Of a stretch of 64,000 nucleotides of DNA, positions 36,255 through 43,451 are shown piece after piece (positions within the stretch are counted from its first letter, which is position 1; every line of letters starts with the position of its first letter). Origin of the DNA: JACDAE01 sp963744875 (GTDB taxonomy: Bacteria; Chloroflexota; Ktedonobacteria; Ktedonobacterales; Ktedonobacteraceae); assembly GCA_963744875.1 (NCBI GenBank), contig CAVUVQ010000009.1:434001-498000 (forward strand), given 5' to 3'. The position numbers and the translations under genes are program-made. The notes below the pieces were generated by a model. The model saw only the letters and a list, made by a program, of their open reading frames with translations. It was not told the origin of the DNA and ran no database searches.

Positions 36255-37403
36255 TCAATTTGTCCCATCTTTTTTGAATAAATCATCCATTCTCTGCATA
36301 GCTTCCTCTTGCATTCCTTCGATCACATGCCCATACAAGTTCTGTGTAATAGTCACACTCGAATGCCCCAGGATCTCTTGCACCACCTTTGCAGGGATGC
36401 CCATACTTGCGAGGAGAGTTGCAGCTGAGTGTCTCAGATCGTGGATATGTAATTGGGGAAGGGCACATTCCTGTAGCAGCTGTTTATAACGCAATGCTAT
36501 TATCTTTACAGAAAAATGTTCTCCCACCTGATTGCAAAATACAAGATCTTTATTAGCCCATTCTTGCCCTGCCTGTAAACGTGCCTCCAATTGTTTTTTC
36601 TTGTGTGCCTTTAACGCTATAATGAGAAAGTCCGTCAGTCGAATTGAACGCTTACTTGCTTTCGTTTTGGTCGTTGTTTCGACAACCGTGTATTTGCCTC
36701 CCGTTGTTGAGCTATTCAAGAATGATGCAGTACGCTGGACACTTAAAAACTTTTGTCCCATGTCGATATCCGACCAGCGCAATCCTAACATTTCACCGCG
36801 ACGCATCCCAGTTGTAAGCGCCATAATAAGGAAACATTCTATATCCGTGCCCTGAGCGGCTTTGAGAAGCTGTTTGCATTGATCTGCATTCAAGAATGGT
36901 CGTTCCTCGTGTTGCACAGCAGGCCCGTCTATATCGTCGCACGGGTTCCGCACAATCCGTTTCCAGCGCACAGCATCCTTGAACGCCAACTTCAAGACGG
37001 TATGTAGCATGTGCAACGATGATTGCTTGTGTTTCTCTCGCAATATGGCATACATCTTTTGCAGGTGTTCACCTGTTAATTGTTGTAATTTGACATAGCC
37101 TATATGTGGAATACAGGCTTTGATGCGTGTCGTGTAGGCGATCCTGGTTGTCTCTTTGATCTTTGCACTATGAACTTTCAGCCAGTACCACAGATATGCT
37201 TCTACAGTTTCAGCCTTTGCCAGGATAAAGGTCTTATCCTCTAGAGATCGTTGCAACGCTTTGAGTTTCTTGTTTGCTTCAGACTTCGTATTGCCATACA
37301 CATACTTTTTCCTCCCCCCTTCTATCTTTGCATACGCAACCCATTTCTTATCGCTGGCACGCTGGTAGATCGAACCATCGCCCTTTTCTCGACGTTTTGT
37401 CAT
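36255..37403 (-). CDS. Tyrosine recombinase/phage-type integrase
   Basis: A 382-residue site-specific recombinase. The N-terminal arm-binding region (GDGSIYQRASDKKWVAYAKI) and SAM-like core-binding domain (AYLWYWLKVHSAKIKETTR) precede the catalytic domain with Arg in TTGMRRGEML, a Lys-bearing hairpin, HDLRHSAATLL, GHSSVTI and the nucleophile NLYGHV. All catalytic residues are present, so it is likely active. The start is taken at 37403, one base after the excisionase-like stop, with AAAGGA 12 bases upstream; an ATG at 37424 is the alternative. It marks one edge of an integrative element whose other genes lie to the right. Confidence 0.93.
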   Translation of the reverse strand: MTKRREKGDGSIYQRASDKKWVAYAKIEGGRKKYVYGNTKSEANKKLKALQRSLEDKTFILAKAETVEAYLWYWLKVHSAKIKETTRIAYTTRIKACIPHIGYVKLQQLTGEHLQKMYAILREKHKQSSLHMLHTVLKLAFKDAVRWKRIVRNPCDDIDGPAVQHEERPFLNADQCKQLLKAAQGTDIECFLIMALTTGMRRGEMLGLRWSDIDMGQKFLSVQRTASFLNSSTTGGKYTVVETTTKTKASKRSIRLTDFLIIALKAHKKKQLEARLQAGQEWANKDLVFCNQVGEHFSVKIIALRYKQLLQECALPQLHIHDLRHSAATLLASMGIPAKVVQEILGHSSVTITQNLYGHVIEGMQEEAMQRMDDLFKKDGTN

Positions 37404-37404
37404 C

Positions 37405-37596
37405 TTATGTTGTTTTCCTTTCATTCAACCAGTTTTGTAACTCCGTTGGATTGACTCTAATTGCCGAATTAAATCGGTGTACAGGCAGACCCTCACGATT
37501 GATCAACTCATACATCATTGTCCTGCTCAGGGAGAGAAGCCTGGCCGCTTCTTCTACGGTGATCAAAATCGGGTGAGTTGGTGGTGTCTCTTCCAT
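37405..37596 (-). CDS. Excisionase-like helix-turn-helix protein
   Basis: A 63-residue MerR/Xis-type DNA-binding protein: ILITVEEAARLLSLSRTMMY followed by ELINREGLPVHRF and VNPTELQNWL, the standard HTH_17 excisionase pattern. The ATG at 37596 follows GGGAAG. It is immediately upstream of, and translationally linked to, the integrase, so it probably controls the direction of recombination. Confidence 0.88.
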   Translation of the reverse strand: MEETPPTHPILITVEEAARLLSLSRTMMYELINREGLPVHRFNSAIRVNPTELQNWLNERKTT

Positions 37597-38050
37597 AATG
37601 CTTCCCTTTCGCTGCCATGACGTAAAATGATGCTTCGGACCTTGCTCATCCATCGCATACTCCTATCGTCATGGTCGTACATATCTCATACCTCCTTCAT
37701 GATCCTCGACAAATTCTTTCAGATCTCACCACGTACCTGTACATCGGTTTCGTATAGTACCACATACGCGCAAGCTTGTAGGAGGTTTTCAAGCCAAATT
37801 CTTTCTGATTTTCTCTTTCTCTTTCAGAATGGTTTGCCTCTTTCCTTCTTGGAGGATCTCCGAGCATCTTACCCTGTGCAGTTTTTTTCGATGCCCCATT
37901 CCTACTCATTAAACATGTTAGAAAAGATTACGAACAAATGGAAAAAATTTGTACATTTGCCTTCCGCTACACTCATCTAGGAATTGATCATCATATCTCC
38001 CTTTTAGATAACCTGAATGATATATCTTCTAAGGCTATAGGATAAAAGCA
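37597..38050. other. A/T-rich stretch without a supported gene
   Basis: About 450 bases lie between the excisionase-like gene and a small minus-strand gene. Frames on both strands here lack ribosome sites and protein-like composition. It may hold promoter or binding sites for the int/xis operon. Confidence 0.4.
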
Positions 38051-38281
38051 TTATTGCTGTTGCGACATTACAAAACGTTGTTCCGTCTTTATACTTGTCA
38101 AAAGGACAGCAACCTCTCGCGCAGACGACATCCCAGAGAGCCATAAGGAGGAACGGAGGCGCGTCTGTTTCGCTCTTCTCGTCGGGTCTGGATACGTATA
38201 CCAGATCGACTGCTCCTGCTGCAACTCGTGTTGGAACTTTTCGCGTAAAGCTCGCTGTACGGGCGTTTGTTCCGTGGTCAT
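38051..38281 (-). CDS. Small hypothetical protein of the integrative element
   Basis: A 76-residue charged protein (starts MTTEQTPVQRALREKFQHEL) with no recognised family. The ATG at 38281 has AAAGGA 7 bases upstream, which is why the longer open frame to 38479 is rejected. It is part of the minus-strand module between the replication-like gene and int/xis. Confidence 0.6.
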   Translation of the reverse strand: MTTEQTPVQRALREKFQHELQQEQSIWYTYPDPTRRAKQTRLRSSLWLSGMSSAREVAVLLTSIKTEQRFVMSQQQ

Positions 38282-38354
38282 TTGAAATCCTTTCTTCTTG
38301 AAAAAATACGCATGGACAATCATCACAAGTATGCATTCTGCTGTTCGCCAATGC

Positions 38355-39230
38355 TTATTGGAGGGCTGGAGAACGTGCTGCCCGACGGCTTCCTCCTTTC
38401 CGCTTCTGTTGCCACGCTTCATGTTGCAACTGCTCCTGATGATGGAGCCACCATTCTTGTCGTGTACGATAGGTGACAAGAAACACCGAATCGACTAGAT
38501 AGGCTTCCACCACAGGGGCATTTTCGCCTTCATGAGACTCCGAGCGAACATGAATGTCATACAGGTACCAGGAAGCCTCCTGCCTGATCTCAGTGGCGAC
38601 TTGCTCCGCTTCTAAGGCACTCATTCCTTGGAGAGCAGACAGCCTCAAGAGTCCATCGATCTTCATCTGTGTTCCTACAAGAGAAGATCTATCCCGGTTT
38701 TCTTCAGGACGACTCCCCTGAGGGTCTGAAACGGTGTTAGACACCTGATAATACTGGACAACACAAGAAGCGAACGGGTAATGCAGCGATTCCGGTGGCC
38801 ACCACTGCGCCTCTTGCCGTTGCCGCTCCAAGGGGAGAACCAGAGCAATTTCTTCCAGGGTATAGGGCGATTTGGCCCAATCGAGAATCTCCCTCATAAT
38901 CTCCATCGGGCGCACCGGGTCCGCGTAGCGATCGAAGGAACTATGAAACCACCTCCCAGCGCTTTCGAGCGGCTTTTTCTGTTTGGTGAGATCATAAAAG
39001 GTCCGTTGGAGAAGGGTATTGATGGCTGCAAGACGCGCTAATCGGGGGCTGCGTAGTATTTTATTTTTATATCCTCCCAACGCTTTTTTGCCTGCATGCG
39101 TGTTCAAATACTCAGGAGTCGCATATTCTGGCCCATCCAGCAGAGCGAGATACCCTATGGCTTCCTGGGAGAGTTCCTCTTCGCTACCCACCCACGGTTC
39201 ATTAACGAGAGACTTGAGTTCGAAATTCAT
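38355..39230 (-). CDS. Hypothetical protein following the replication-initiator-like gene
   Basis: A 291-residue hydrophilic protein I do not recognise. It shows YLNTHAGKKALGGYKNKIL and RLARLAAINTLLQRTFYDL in the N-terminal part, and a C-terminal half with a sheet-like YLYDIHVRSESHEGENAPVV and a Trp/Gln-rich, basic tail. The ATG at 39230 overlaps the end of the upstream gene by 29 bases, so the pair is coupled. A partner role in replication or partition is only a guess from position. Confidence 0.65.
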   Translation of the reverse strand: MNFELKSLVNEPWVGSEEELSQEAIGYLALLDGPEYATPEYLNTHAGKKALGGYKNKILRSPRLARLAAINTLLQRTFYDLTKQKKPLESAGRWFHSSFDRYADPVRPMEIMREILDWAKSPYTLEEIALVLPLERQRQEAQWWPPESLHYPFASCVVQYYQVSNTVSDPQGSRPEENRDRSSLVGTQMKIDGLLRLSALQGMSALEAEQVATEIRQEASWYLYDIHVRSESHEGENAPVVEAYLVDSVFLVTYRTRQEWWLHHQEQLQHEAWQQKRKGGSRRAARSPALQ

Positions 39231-40359
39231 TCTCGGATGAATCGTTCTGTCTAAAGACAAAATCGATACTCGAGGGCACAGTATCAACGTCCTTCAGGTC
39301 TCCCATTGGAACCGTTTTTGTGTCGATGTGAGCTGACAAGTCTCCCATGGGCAGTGTCAGGTCTCCCGCTTCCTGCAACCGGTCTCCCACATCACCCATT
39401 TTTGTGTCGGGATGAATTAACAAGTCTCCACAAGAGGGTGCCAGGTCTCCCACATCCTGCAATCGGTCTCCTGTTCCTCTTTGTAGGTCTCCCATTTTCT
39501 GCAACCGGTCTCCCGATGGAGTCACCGCAAGAGAGGAGAAGTCTCCCGTTGTGACCATCGGGTCTTCCTGTTCGTATCGTAGATCTTCCCTTTGTTGCCT
39601 CTCTCTCTCCAAGAGGTCTCCCTTTTTACGTCGCAAGTCTTCTTCACTCCAGTTTTCTCCTGCTGAGCGGTCTTCCTGATGTACTTTCTGCTCATTCCGA
39701 AGGAAGAGCAGGTCTCCCGGTTGCGCCCCTTCCATCTGGGTCAGAACCTCGGTAATCTCATCATGAAGTATCTGACGCTCAATGCGACGAACCCGCTTTT
39801 TCTGTAACAGATAAGCGACACGCGTCAGGAGACCTGAGATCGGATGCTCTGTCACCTGAGTCTCCCGAGGTGAACACAGTGGGAGATGATACAGCAGAAC
39901 ATACCGATCACGAACAAAACGAGCCAACTCTTGTTGCTTTTGTCTTCCCAAGCTGGCCAGCGTGTTGAGCCGCTCCAGAATCTCTGAAGATGGACGATAG
40001 GGTGTTAAAGGAAGCTTCAGTTCGGTGGTTGAGCGCTGTCTTCCGGCACGAGCATGCGTTAACAGTCCAAGTGTCTGATAGATTTTGACATAGCGCAAGA
40101 GCGTATCTTTCCCACATCCTACCTGTTGGGCAAAGGTCGCGAGATTGCGGCAGTTGAGGATCGCCACATCAATAAGACCCCATGTTGGCAGAGTTTGTTG
40201 AATGATCTCGGCAGAGGCGAGGATGGCCAGCAGAATTTTCATCCCGGTCTGCCCTGGGAAAAGCGTCGTGACGGCCTCCCATGTGGGATCGAGAACAGCC
40301 GACAATGAAGAGATATCGCCTGCCTTTTGAGATGAAAAGAAGACCTCAGATGTCTGCAT
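39202..40359 (-). CDS. Winged-helix replication-initiator-like protein with heptad GD repeats
   Basis: A 385-residue protein. Residues 40-125 include a winged-helix pattern (CRNLATFAQQVGCGKDTLLR, then YVKIYQTLGLLTHARAGRQR). A basic helical part follows (KKRVRRIERQILHDEITEVL). Residues 210-360 are built of repeats with GDL or GDR about every seven residues (GDRLQKMGDLQRGTGDRLQ), encoded by 21-bp-phased GGGAGAC copies. This arrangement, a DNA-binding protein with iteron-like repeats inside its own gene, recalls initiators such as lambda O, but no catalytic motif proves it. It lies in the int/xis module. Confidence 0.65.
   Translation of the reverse strand: MQTSEVFFSSQKAGDISSLSAVLDPTWEAVTTLFPGQTGMKILLAILASAEIIQQTLPTWGLIDVAILNCRNLATFAQQVGCGKDTLLRYVKIYQTLGLLTHARAGRQRSTTELKLPLTPYRPSSEILERLNTLASLGRQKQQELARFVRDRYVLLYHLPLCSPRETQVTEHPISGLLTRVAYLLQKKRVRRIERQILHDEITEVLTQMEGAQPGDLLFLRNEQKVHQEDRSAGENWSEEDLRRKKGDLLERERQQREDLRYEQEDPMVTTGDFSSLAVTPSGDRLQKMGDLQRGTGDRLQDVGDLAPSCGDLLIHPDTKMGDVGDRLQEAGDLTLPMGDLSAHIDTKTVPMGDLKDVDTVPSSIDFVFRQNDSSENEFRTQVSR
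39298..39716 (-). repeat. 21-bp-phased GGGAGAC repeats inside the initiator-like gene
   Basis: On the plus strand GTCTCC occurs near 39298, 39339, 39360, 39381, 39424, 39444, 39465, 39486, 39508, 39541, 39616 and 39711, most with a following C, with weaker GTCTTCC copies between. Steps are mostly 20-22 or about 42 bases, i.e. two helical turns and seven codons. Longer shared flanks (CCTGCAACCGGTCTCCCA-like) occur in several copies. Confidence 0.85.
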
Positions 40360-40389
40360 ATTGCTCCTCCGCGTTCCTCTGCTTCGATT

Positions 40390-40878
40390 CTATCGTTCGC
40401 TAAACCGGATTGTAGGACGTGCGTTTCTCCCATGATAGGATGAGGGATCAGCACATCGTTCCAGGAGATATCCGGTATTGCGTACCCGCACTATCGTGAT
40501 GCCGAATGGGATCACTTTCTTTTTCAGGCGATCAATTCCATCGGCGATCGGATAGGATGCATACAGCGGTCTGGTTTCTGCCTGGCTCTCCAGATACGTG
40601 TAATAGGTCTCCAGATCGGTGGTATAGCCCATCGCCAAGGTTGCATCAGAGACATAATGTGGATAGAACGAGAGCAGAGCAAGCATAAGATGGGCTTCTA
40701 TCGGGCTGAACCGGACAATCCCAGTCGCAAGGTCTCCCGTTGTGAAAACAAGTATCCGACTCTGAAGGTCGAGGGCAATCTTTTCGTTCTCCTTCAAGAA
40801 AGGCTGAGCGGTCTTGTTTCCTGATACGATGGCATGGTGGGGGAAAAAAATGATATGTTGATCCTGTATCATCTTCAT
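40390..40878 (-). CDS. Orphan OmpR-type winged-helix protein
   Basis: A 162-residue protein whose second half matches the Trans_reg_C fold: FSPIEAHLMLALLSFYPHYV, then GIDRLKKKVIPFGITIVRVR and NTGYLLE, the usual recognition helix and wing. The N-terminal half is not a receiver domain; it is a short beta-rich segment. The ATG at 40878 has AAAGG 6 bases upstream. It is the first gene of the minus-strand module, behind a promoter with paired direct repeats, so it may regulate the module. Confidence 0.7.
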   Translation of the reverse strand: MKMIQDQHIIFFPHHAIVSGNKTAQPFLKENEKIALDLQSRILVFTTGDLATGIVRFSPIEAHLMLALLSFYPHYVSDATLAMGYTTDLETYYTYLESQAETRPLYASYPIADGIDRLKKKVIPFGITIVRVRNTGYLLERCADPSSYHGRNARPTIRFSER

Positions 40879-40969
40879 GATCATCCTTTAAAATAAGGTA
40901 AAATGAGAGAACCATCTGGCAAAAAAGTGCATTGTCTGAACGTTCTTTTTGCGTTCTTTGCCTACTTTG

Positions 40970-40999
40970 AGTATGCCTGATGACACGTGAAAAAGTAAA
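40970..40999 (-). promoter_or_regulatory. Promoter of the integrative-element module
   Basis: Read on the minus strand, TTTACT (40999-40994) and CATACT (40975-40970) are separated by 18 bases. The paired direct repeats at 41002-41037 lie just upstream of the -35. Confidence 0.5.
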
Positions 41000-41001
41000 C
41001 A

Positions 41002-41037
41002 ACAAAAGTTACATTTCAACATACAAAAGTTACATTT
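41002..41037. repeat. Pair of 15-bp direct repeats, 21-bp spacing
   Basis: ACAAAAGTTACATTT occurs at 41002-41016 and again at 41023-41037, exactly two helical turns apart, between divergent genes and just upstream of the module promoter. It is a likely regulator or initiator binding site. Confidence 0.75.
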
Positions 41038-41051
41038 TGGAGTTCGCCTAG

Positions 41052-41435
41052 ATGAGTTCACATAAAGAAGAGGTGTGTAATTACTATTTTTGTGTAGAAG
41101 CGATGCGAACATATATCGTACAGTATCTGCTTCCCCACGCGATTTCCTCCTGTGACCTCAAAAAAAGGAGTGCCGAGGGCAGGATTGTCAATCTGACGGT
41201 GGAATTGCATCCGCTGAGAATACAGCCAACCATCCAGCGTTTTACCATATCTGAAGAAGGGTGTGCAGTGGGGATTGTAGGAGTGTGGCATCACGGGATT
41301 GAGGAACTCTTCTATGCACATAACATACAAGGCCAGACACTCTCTCGATCCTTGCGCCATCGCAATGATGAGACCATAGAGCAAGGACTACGCTGGCTTT
41401 GTCTTCATCTTCTGCGATGGGGCGAACACACCTAA
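41052..41435 (+). CDS. Hypothetical protein divergent from the element module
   Basis: A 127-residue protein with no recognised family. It has a plausible fold alternation (IVNLTVELHPLRIQPTIQRF, GCAVGIVGVWHHGIEELFYA) and a helical end (ETIEQGLRWLCLHLLRW). The ATG at 41052 has GGAG 10 bases upstream. It overlaps the convergent methyltransferase gene by 4 bases. Confidence 0.6.
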   Translation: MSSHKEEVCNYYFCVEAMRTYIVQYLLPHAISSCDLKKRSAEGRIVNLTVELHPLRIQPTIQRFTISEEGCAVGIVGVWHHGIEELFYAHNIQGQTLSRSLRHRNDETIEQGLRWLCLHLLRWGEHT

Positions 41436-42289
41436 CTTTTCTGTCCGAAAATGCTATAGAAGTGCCAGAAGCCGACATATGGTTCCGTGCCCTGATCCGT
41501 TACGATCCCGTAACGCATTTCCTTGAGGAATTGCTGATAGCACTCGTTCGCCTCTTGTTCTGTCGCCACACCCCACTTCACGAGAAAAGGGCGCAGGTTC
41601 GCGAGGAGAATCCGATAATCTTCATAGGCCAGCCGATATCCCTCAGTCCCATGAGAGACATCGATAATATGATGATTTTGTGCTTGAATTTGGAAATGGG
41701 CACGCTCAAACATCCCCGGCAGTCGAGGAATGATGCCAAGTTGATCGCTATAGAAGCTGGCTCCCGCACGTTGGAGTGCAAGCGAACCCAGGTTGTGGTA
41801 TTGATGCATGGCGGAGCTATTTGTCATGATGTTGGCGTCTTCCTGGATAATACGCAGAAAGCCACCAGGAGCAAGGATACGCCAACATTCTTGGATTAAC
41901 TGAGGCCAGAGATCGCGTGTCATGAATGCATAGATCAGGGATGCATTGACAAGCTCGAAGGAATGATCGGCATAGGGAAGAGGAAAACGCGTTGCGTCTC
42001 CTACCTCGAAGGTGACGTTTTCAAGCGTATCCAGGTGGGCTTTGGCACTGGCGAAATTGATCATACGCTTGCTCAGATCAAGACCGCGAATGGCGATCTG
42101 TGGATGTTTCCTTGCAACTTGAGTCGCCCATTGACCAGGGCCACAGGCAATATCGAGCACGCGATGAATACCCTGAAAATTGGGATGCTCGGGCAGAATT
42201 CCTCCAAATTGTCGCATGAGAAAATAACTCTGATCTAAGAGACAATTCATCTCTTCGACATCTTCTGGATCAACATAATACTGGGACAC
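41432..42289 (-). CDS. Class I SAM-dependent methyltransferase
   Basis: A 285-residue methyltransferase. VLDIACGPGQWATQVARKHP is motif I near residues 44-63, IRGLDLSKRM motif II, VGDATRFPLPYADHSFELV motif III, and ILAPGGFLRIIQED the post-IV strand. The C-terminal part has YRLAYEDYRILLANLRPFLV, often seen in Ktedonobacterial methyltransferases of this kind. The substrate is unknown. It lies 21 bases after the next minus-strand gene. Confidence 0.88.
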   Translation of the reverse strand: MSQYYVDPEDVEEMNCLLDQSYFLMRQFGGILPEHPNFQGIHRVLDIACGPGQWATQVARKHPQIAIRGLDLSKRMINFASAKAHLDTLENVTFEVGDATRFPLPYADHSFELVNASLIYAFMTRDLWPQLIQECWRILAPGGFLRIIQEDANIMTNSSAMHQYHNLGSLALQRAGASFYSDQLGIIPRLPGMFERAHFQIQAQNHHIIDVSHGTEGYRLAYEDYRILLANLRPFLVKWGVATEQEANECYQQFLKEMRYGIVTDQGTEPYVGFWHFYSIFGQKS

Positions 42290-42310
42290 GGTATTATCCT
42301 CCTACCGATA

Positions 42311-43111
42311 TTAATAGGACGGTACTCTTCCTACCGCCAGGTCCGTCAACGCTACACGTGCAAGTCGTTGCAGCTTATCGACCGTGAATGGGCCAGGACC
42401 AAATTGGCTGGCATATCCCGGCAACCAGGAAAGAATCTCCTCTTGTGACACCCTGTAATAGGTCTCGTCGTGCAGCGTCTCTGCATGGGCAAAGCGGATC
42501 GCGCCAAAATATTTTCCTTCCAGGACATTGGAGAGCGGCATCCAATGAGGATCCCATGCAGCCCCTGCCCAGGATGTCCACAGCAACGTTGCGGCACGGG
42601 AGAGCTGCTCAATCCCTGTGATTGGAACACAATAGGGCTGCTTGTCTGGGGCATCCTGTGCAAAACAGACCCAGGGTGCGACATCTGCTGGTAAAGAGTC
42701 ATACAGCAATTTTGTTCCTTTGATCATCATGCGCATAATGTAGACGGCAGCTCCACTATCAGGGGTTGGTTGTCCCTTTCTGGTGTTGCGGATGAAGCCA
42801 TTTTTGACCCAATGGTTAAACGTTTTCGGAGGAATGGGTTGTTTATCTGGGGCATACTGTCCCAGATTTTCACGTAACCATTGCGTCGTATAGCGTAGAT
42901 GATGCGGCAATTGGCCATCTCTATTGCGTACAAAGCTATCCATATATGCATAGACGGAGCGCCGTTTTTCCTGGAACGTTTCCAAAAAAAACGAGGGATC
43001 ATCAAGAGAAGGGTCGAGAGATTTGAGAAATGTGCTATAGAGATGTTGTGCCATCGGCACAGGAAGGGGAGCCACTTCGGCATATAGGGCTTCCGGTAAA
43101 ATACGCTCCAT
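42311..43111 (-). CDS. Hypothetical protein, possible DNA-binding N-terminal part
   Basis: A 266-residue soluble protein I do not recognise. It contains PIPPKTFNHWVKNGFIRNTRK near residues 100-120, which looks like a helix-turn-helix followed by a basic wing, and a Trp-rich middle (WTSWAGAAWDPHWMPLSNVL) before a helical end. The ATG at 43111 with AGGAG 9 bases upstream is preferred to that at 43132. It is followed closely by the methyltransferase gene. Confidence 0.6.
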   Translation of the reverse strand: MERILPEALYAEVAPLPVPMAQHLYSTFLKSLDPSLDDPSFFLETFQEKRRSVYAYMDSFVRNRDGQLPHHLRYTTQWLRENLGQYAPDKQPIPPKTFNHWVKNGFIRNTRKGQPTPDSGAAVYIMRMMIKGTKLLYDSLPADVAPWVCFAQDAPDKQPYCVPITGIEQLSRAATLLWTSWAGAAWDPHWMPLSNVLEGKYFGAIRFAHAETLHDETYYRVSQEEILSWLPGYASQFGPGPFTVDKLQRLARVALTDLAVGRVPSY

Positions 43112-43451
43112 AATCAGCATCTCCTCTCTCATCTATTGTAACGAGGGATGCTCTCGTTGGCAAGATGGTTTTTCTCCTCTGGTCAATTAGAAAGATATCT
43201 CTATAAAAAGCAAAGAAGCACATTAAAATTTTATAAATAACGCGTGGTTGGTTGCTTTTTCATAGGAATATCGGTACACATATTGGTATTTGTCGTTTAT
43301 AATACTGATATACAAGATATACGTCCGTCGTTGAAAAAAACTTACGAGCACTCTCAGCAGGTTTCGATACACGGCACAGAACAGATTTTTTATTTCTTGT
43401 CGTCTTTGCATCATCAATGATCTTATCCTGAATAGAGGAGTTCTTTATTGT
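43112..43451. other. Intergenic stretch between divergent genes
   Basis: About 340 A/T-rich bases precede the XRE/NB-ARC gene. TATAATACTGATATACAAGATATAC near 43298-43322 (partly self-complementary) could hold a promoter and operator. No gene was found. Confidence 0.4.

Noticed and set aside
37697..37909. 70-codon minus-strand frame in the int/xis upstream gap
   Set aside because: No ribosome site and no recognisable fold; left as unexplained intergenic DNA.
37627..37980. 117-codon plus-strand frame
   Set aside because: Ser/Phe-rich composition from A/T-rich DNA, no ribosome site, antisense to the int/xis upstream region.
40888..41112. Minus-strand frame with a repeated KCNFC phrase
   Set aside because: The repeat comes from the paired 15-bp DNA repeats at 41002-41037; the frame covers the promoter and start of the neighbouring genes.
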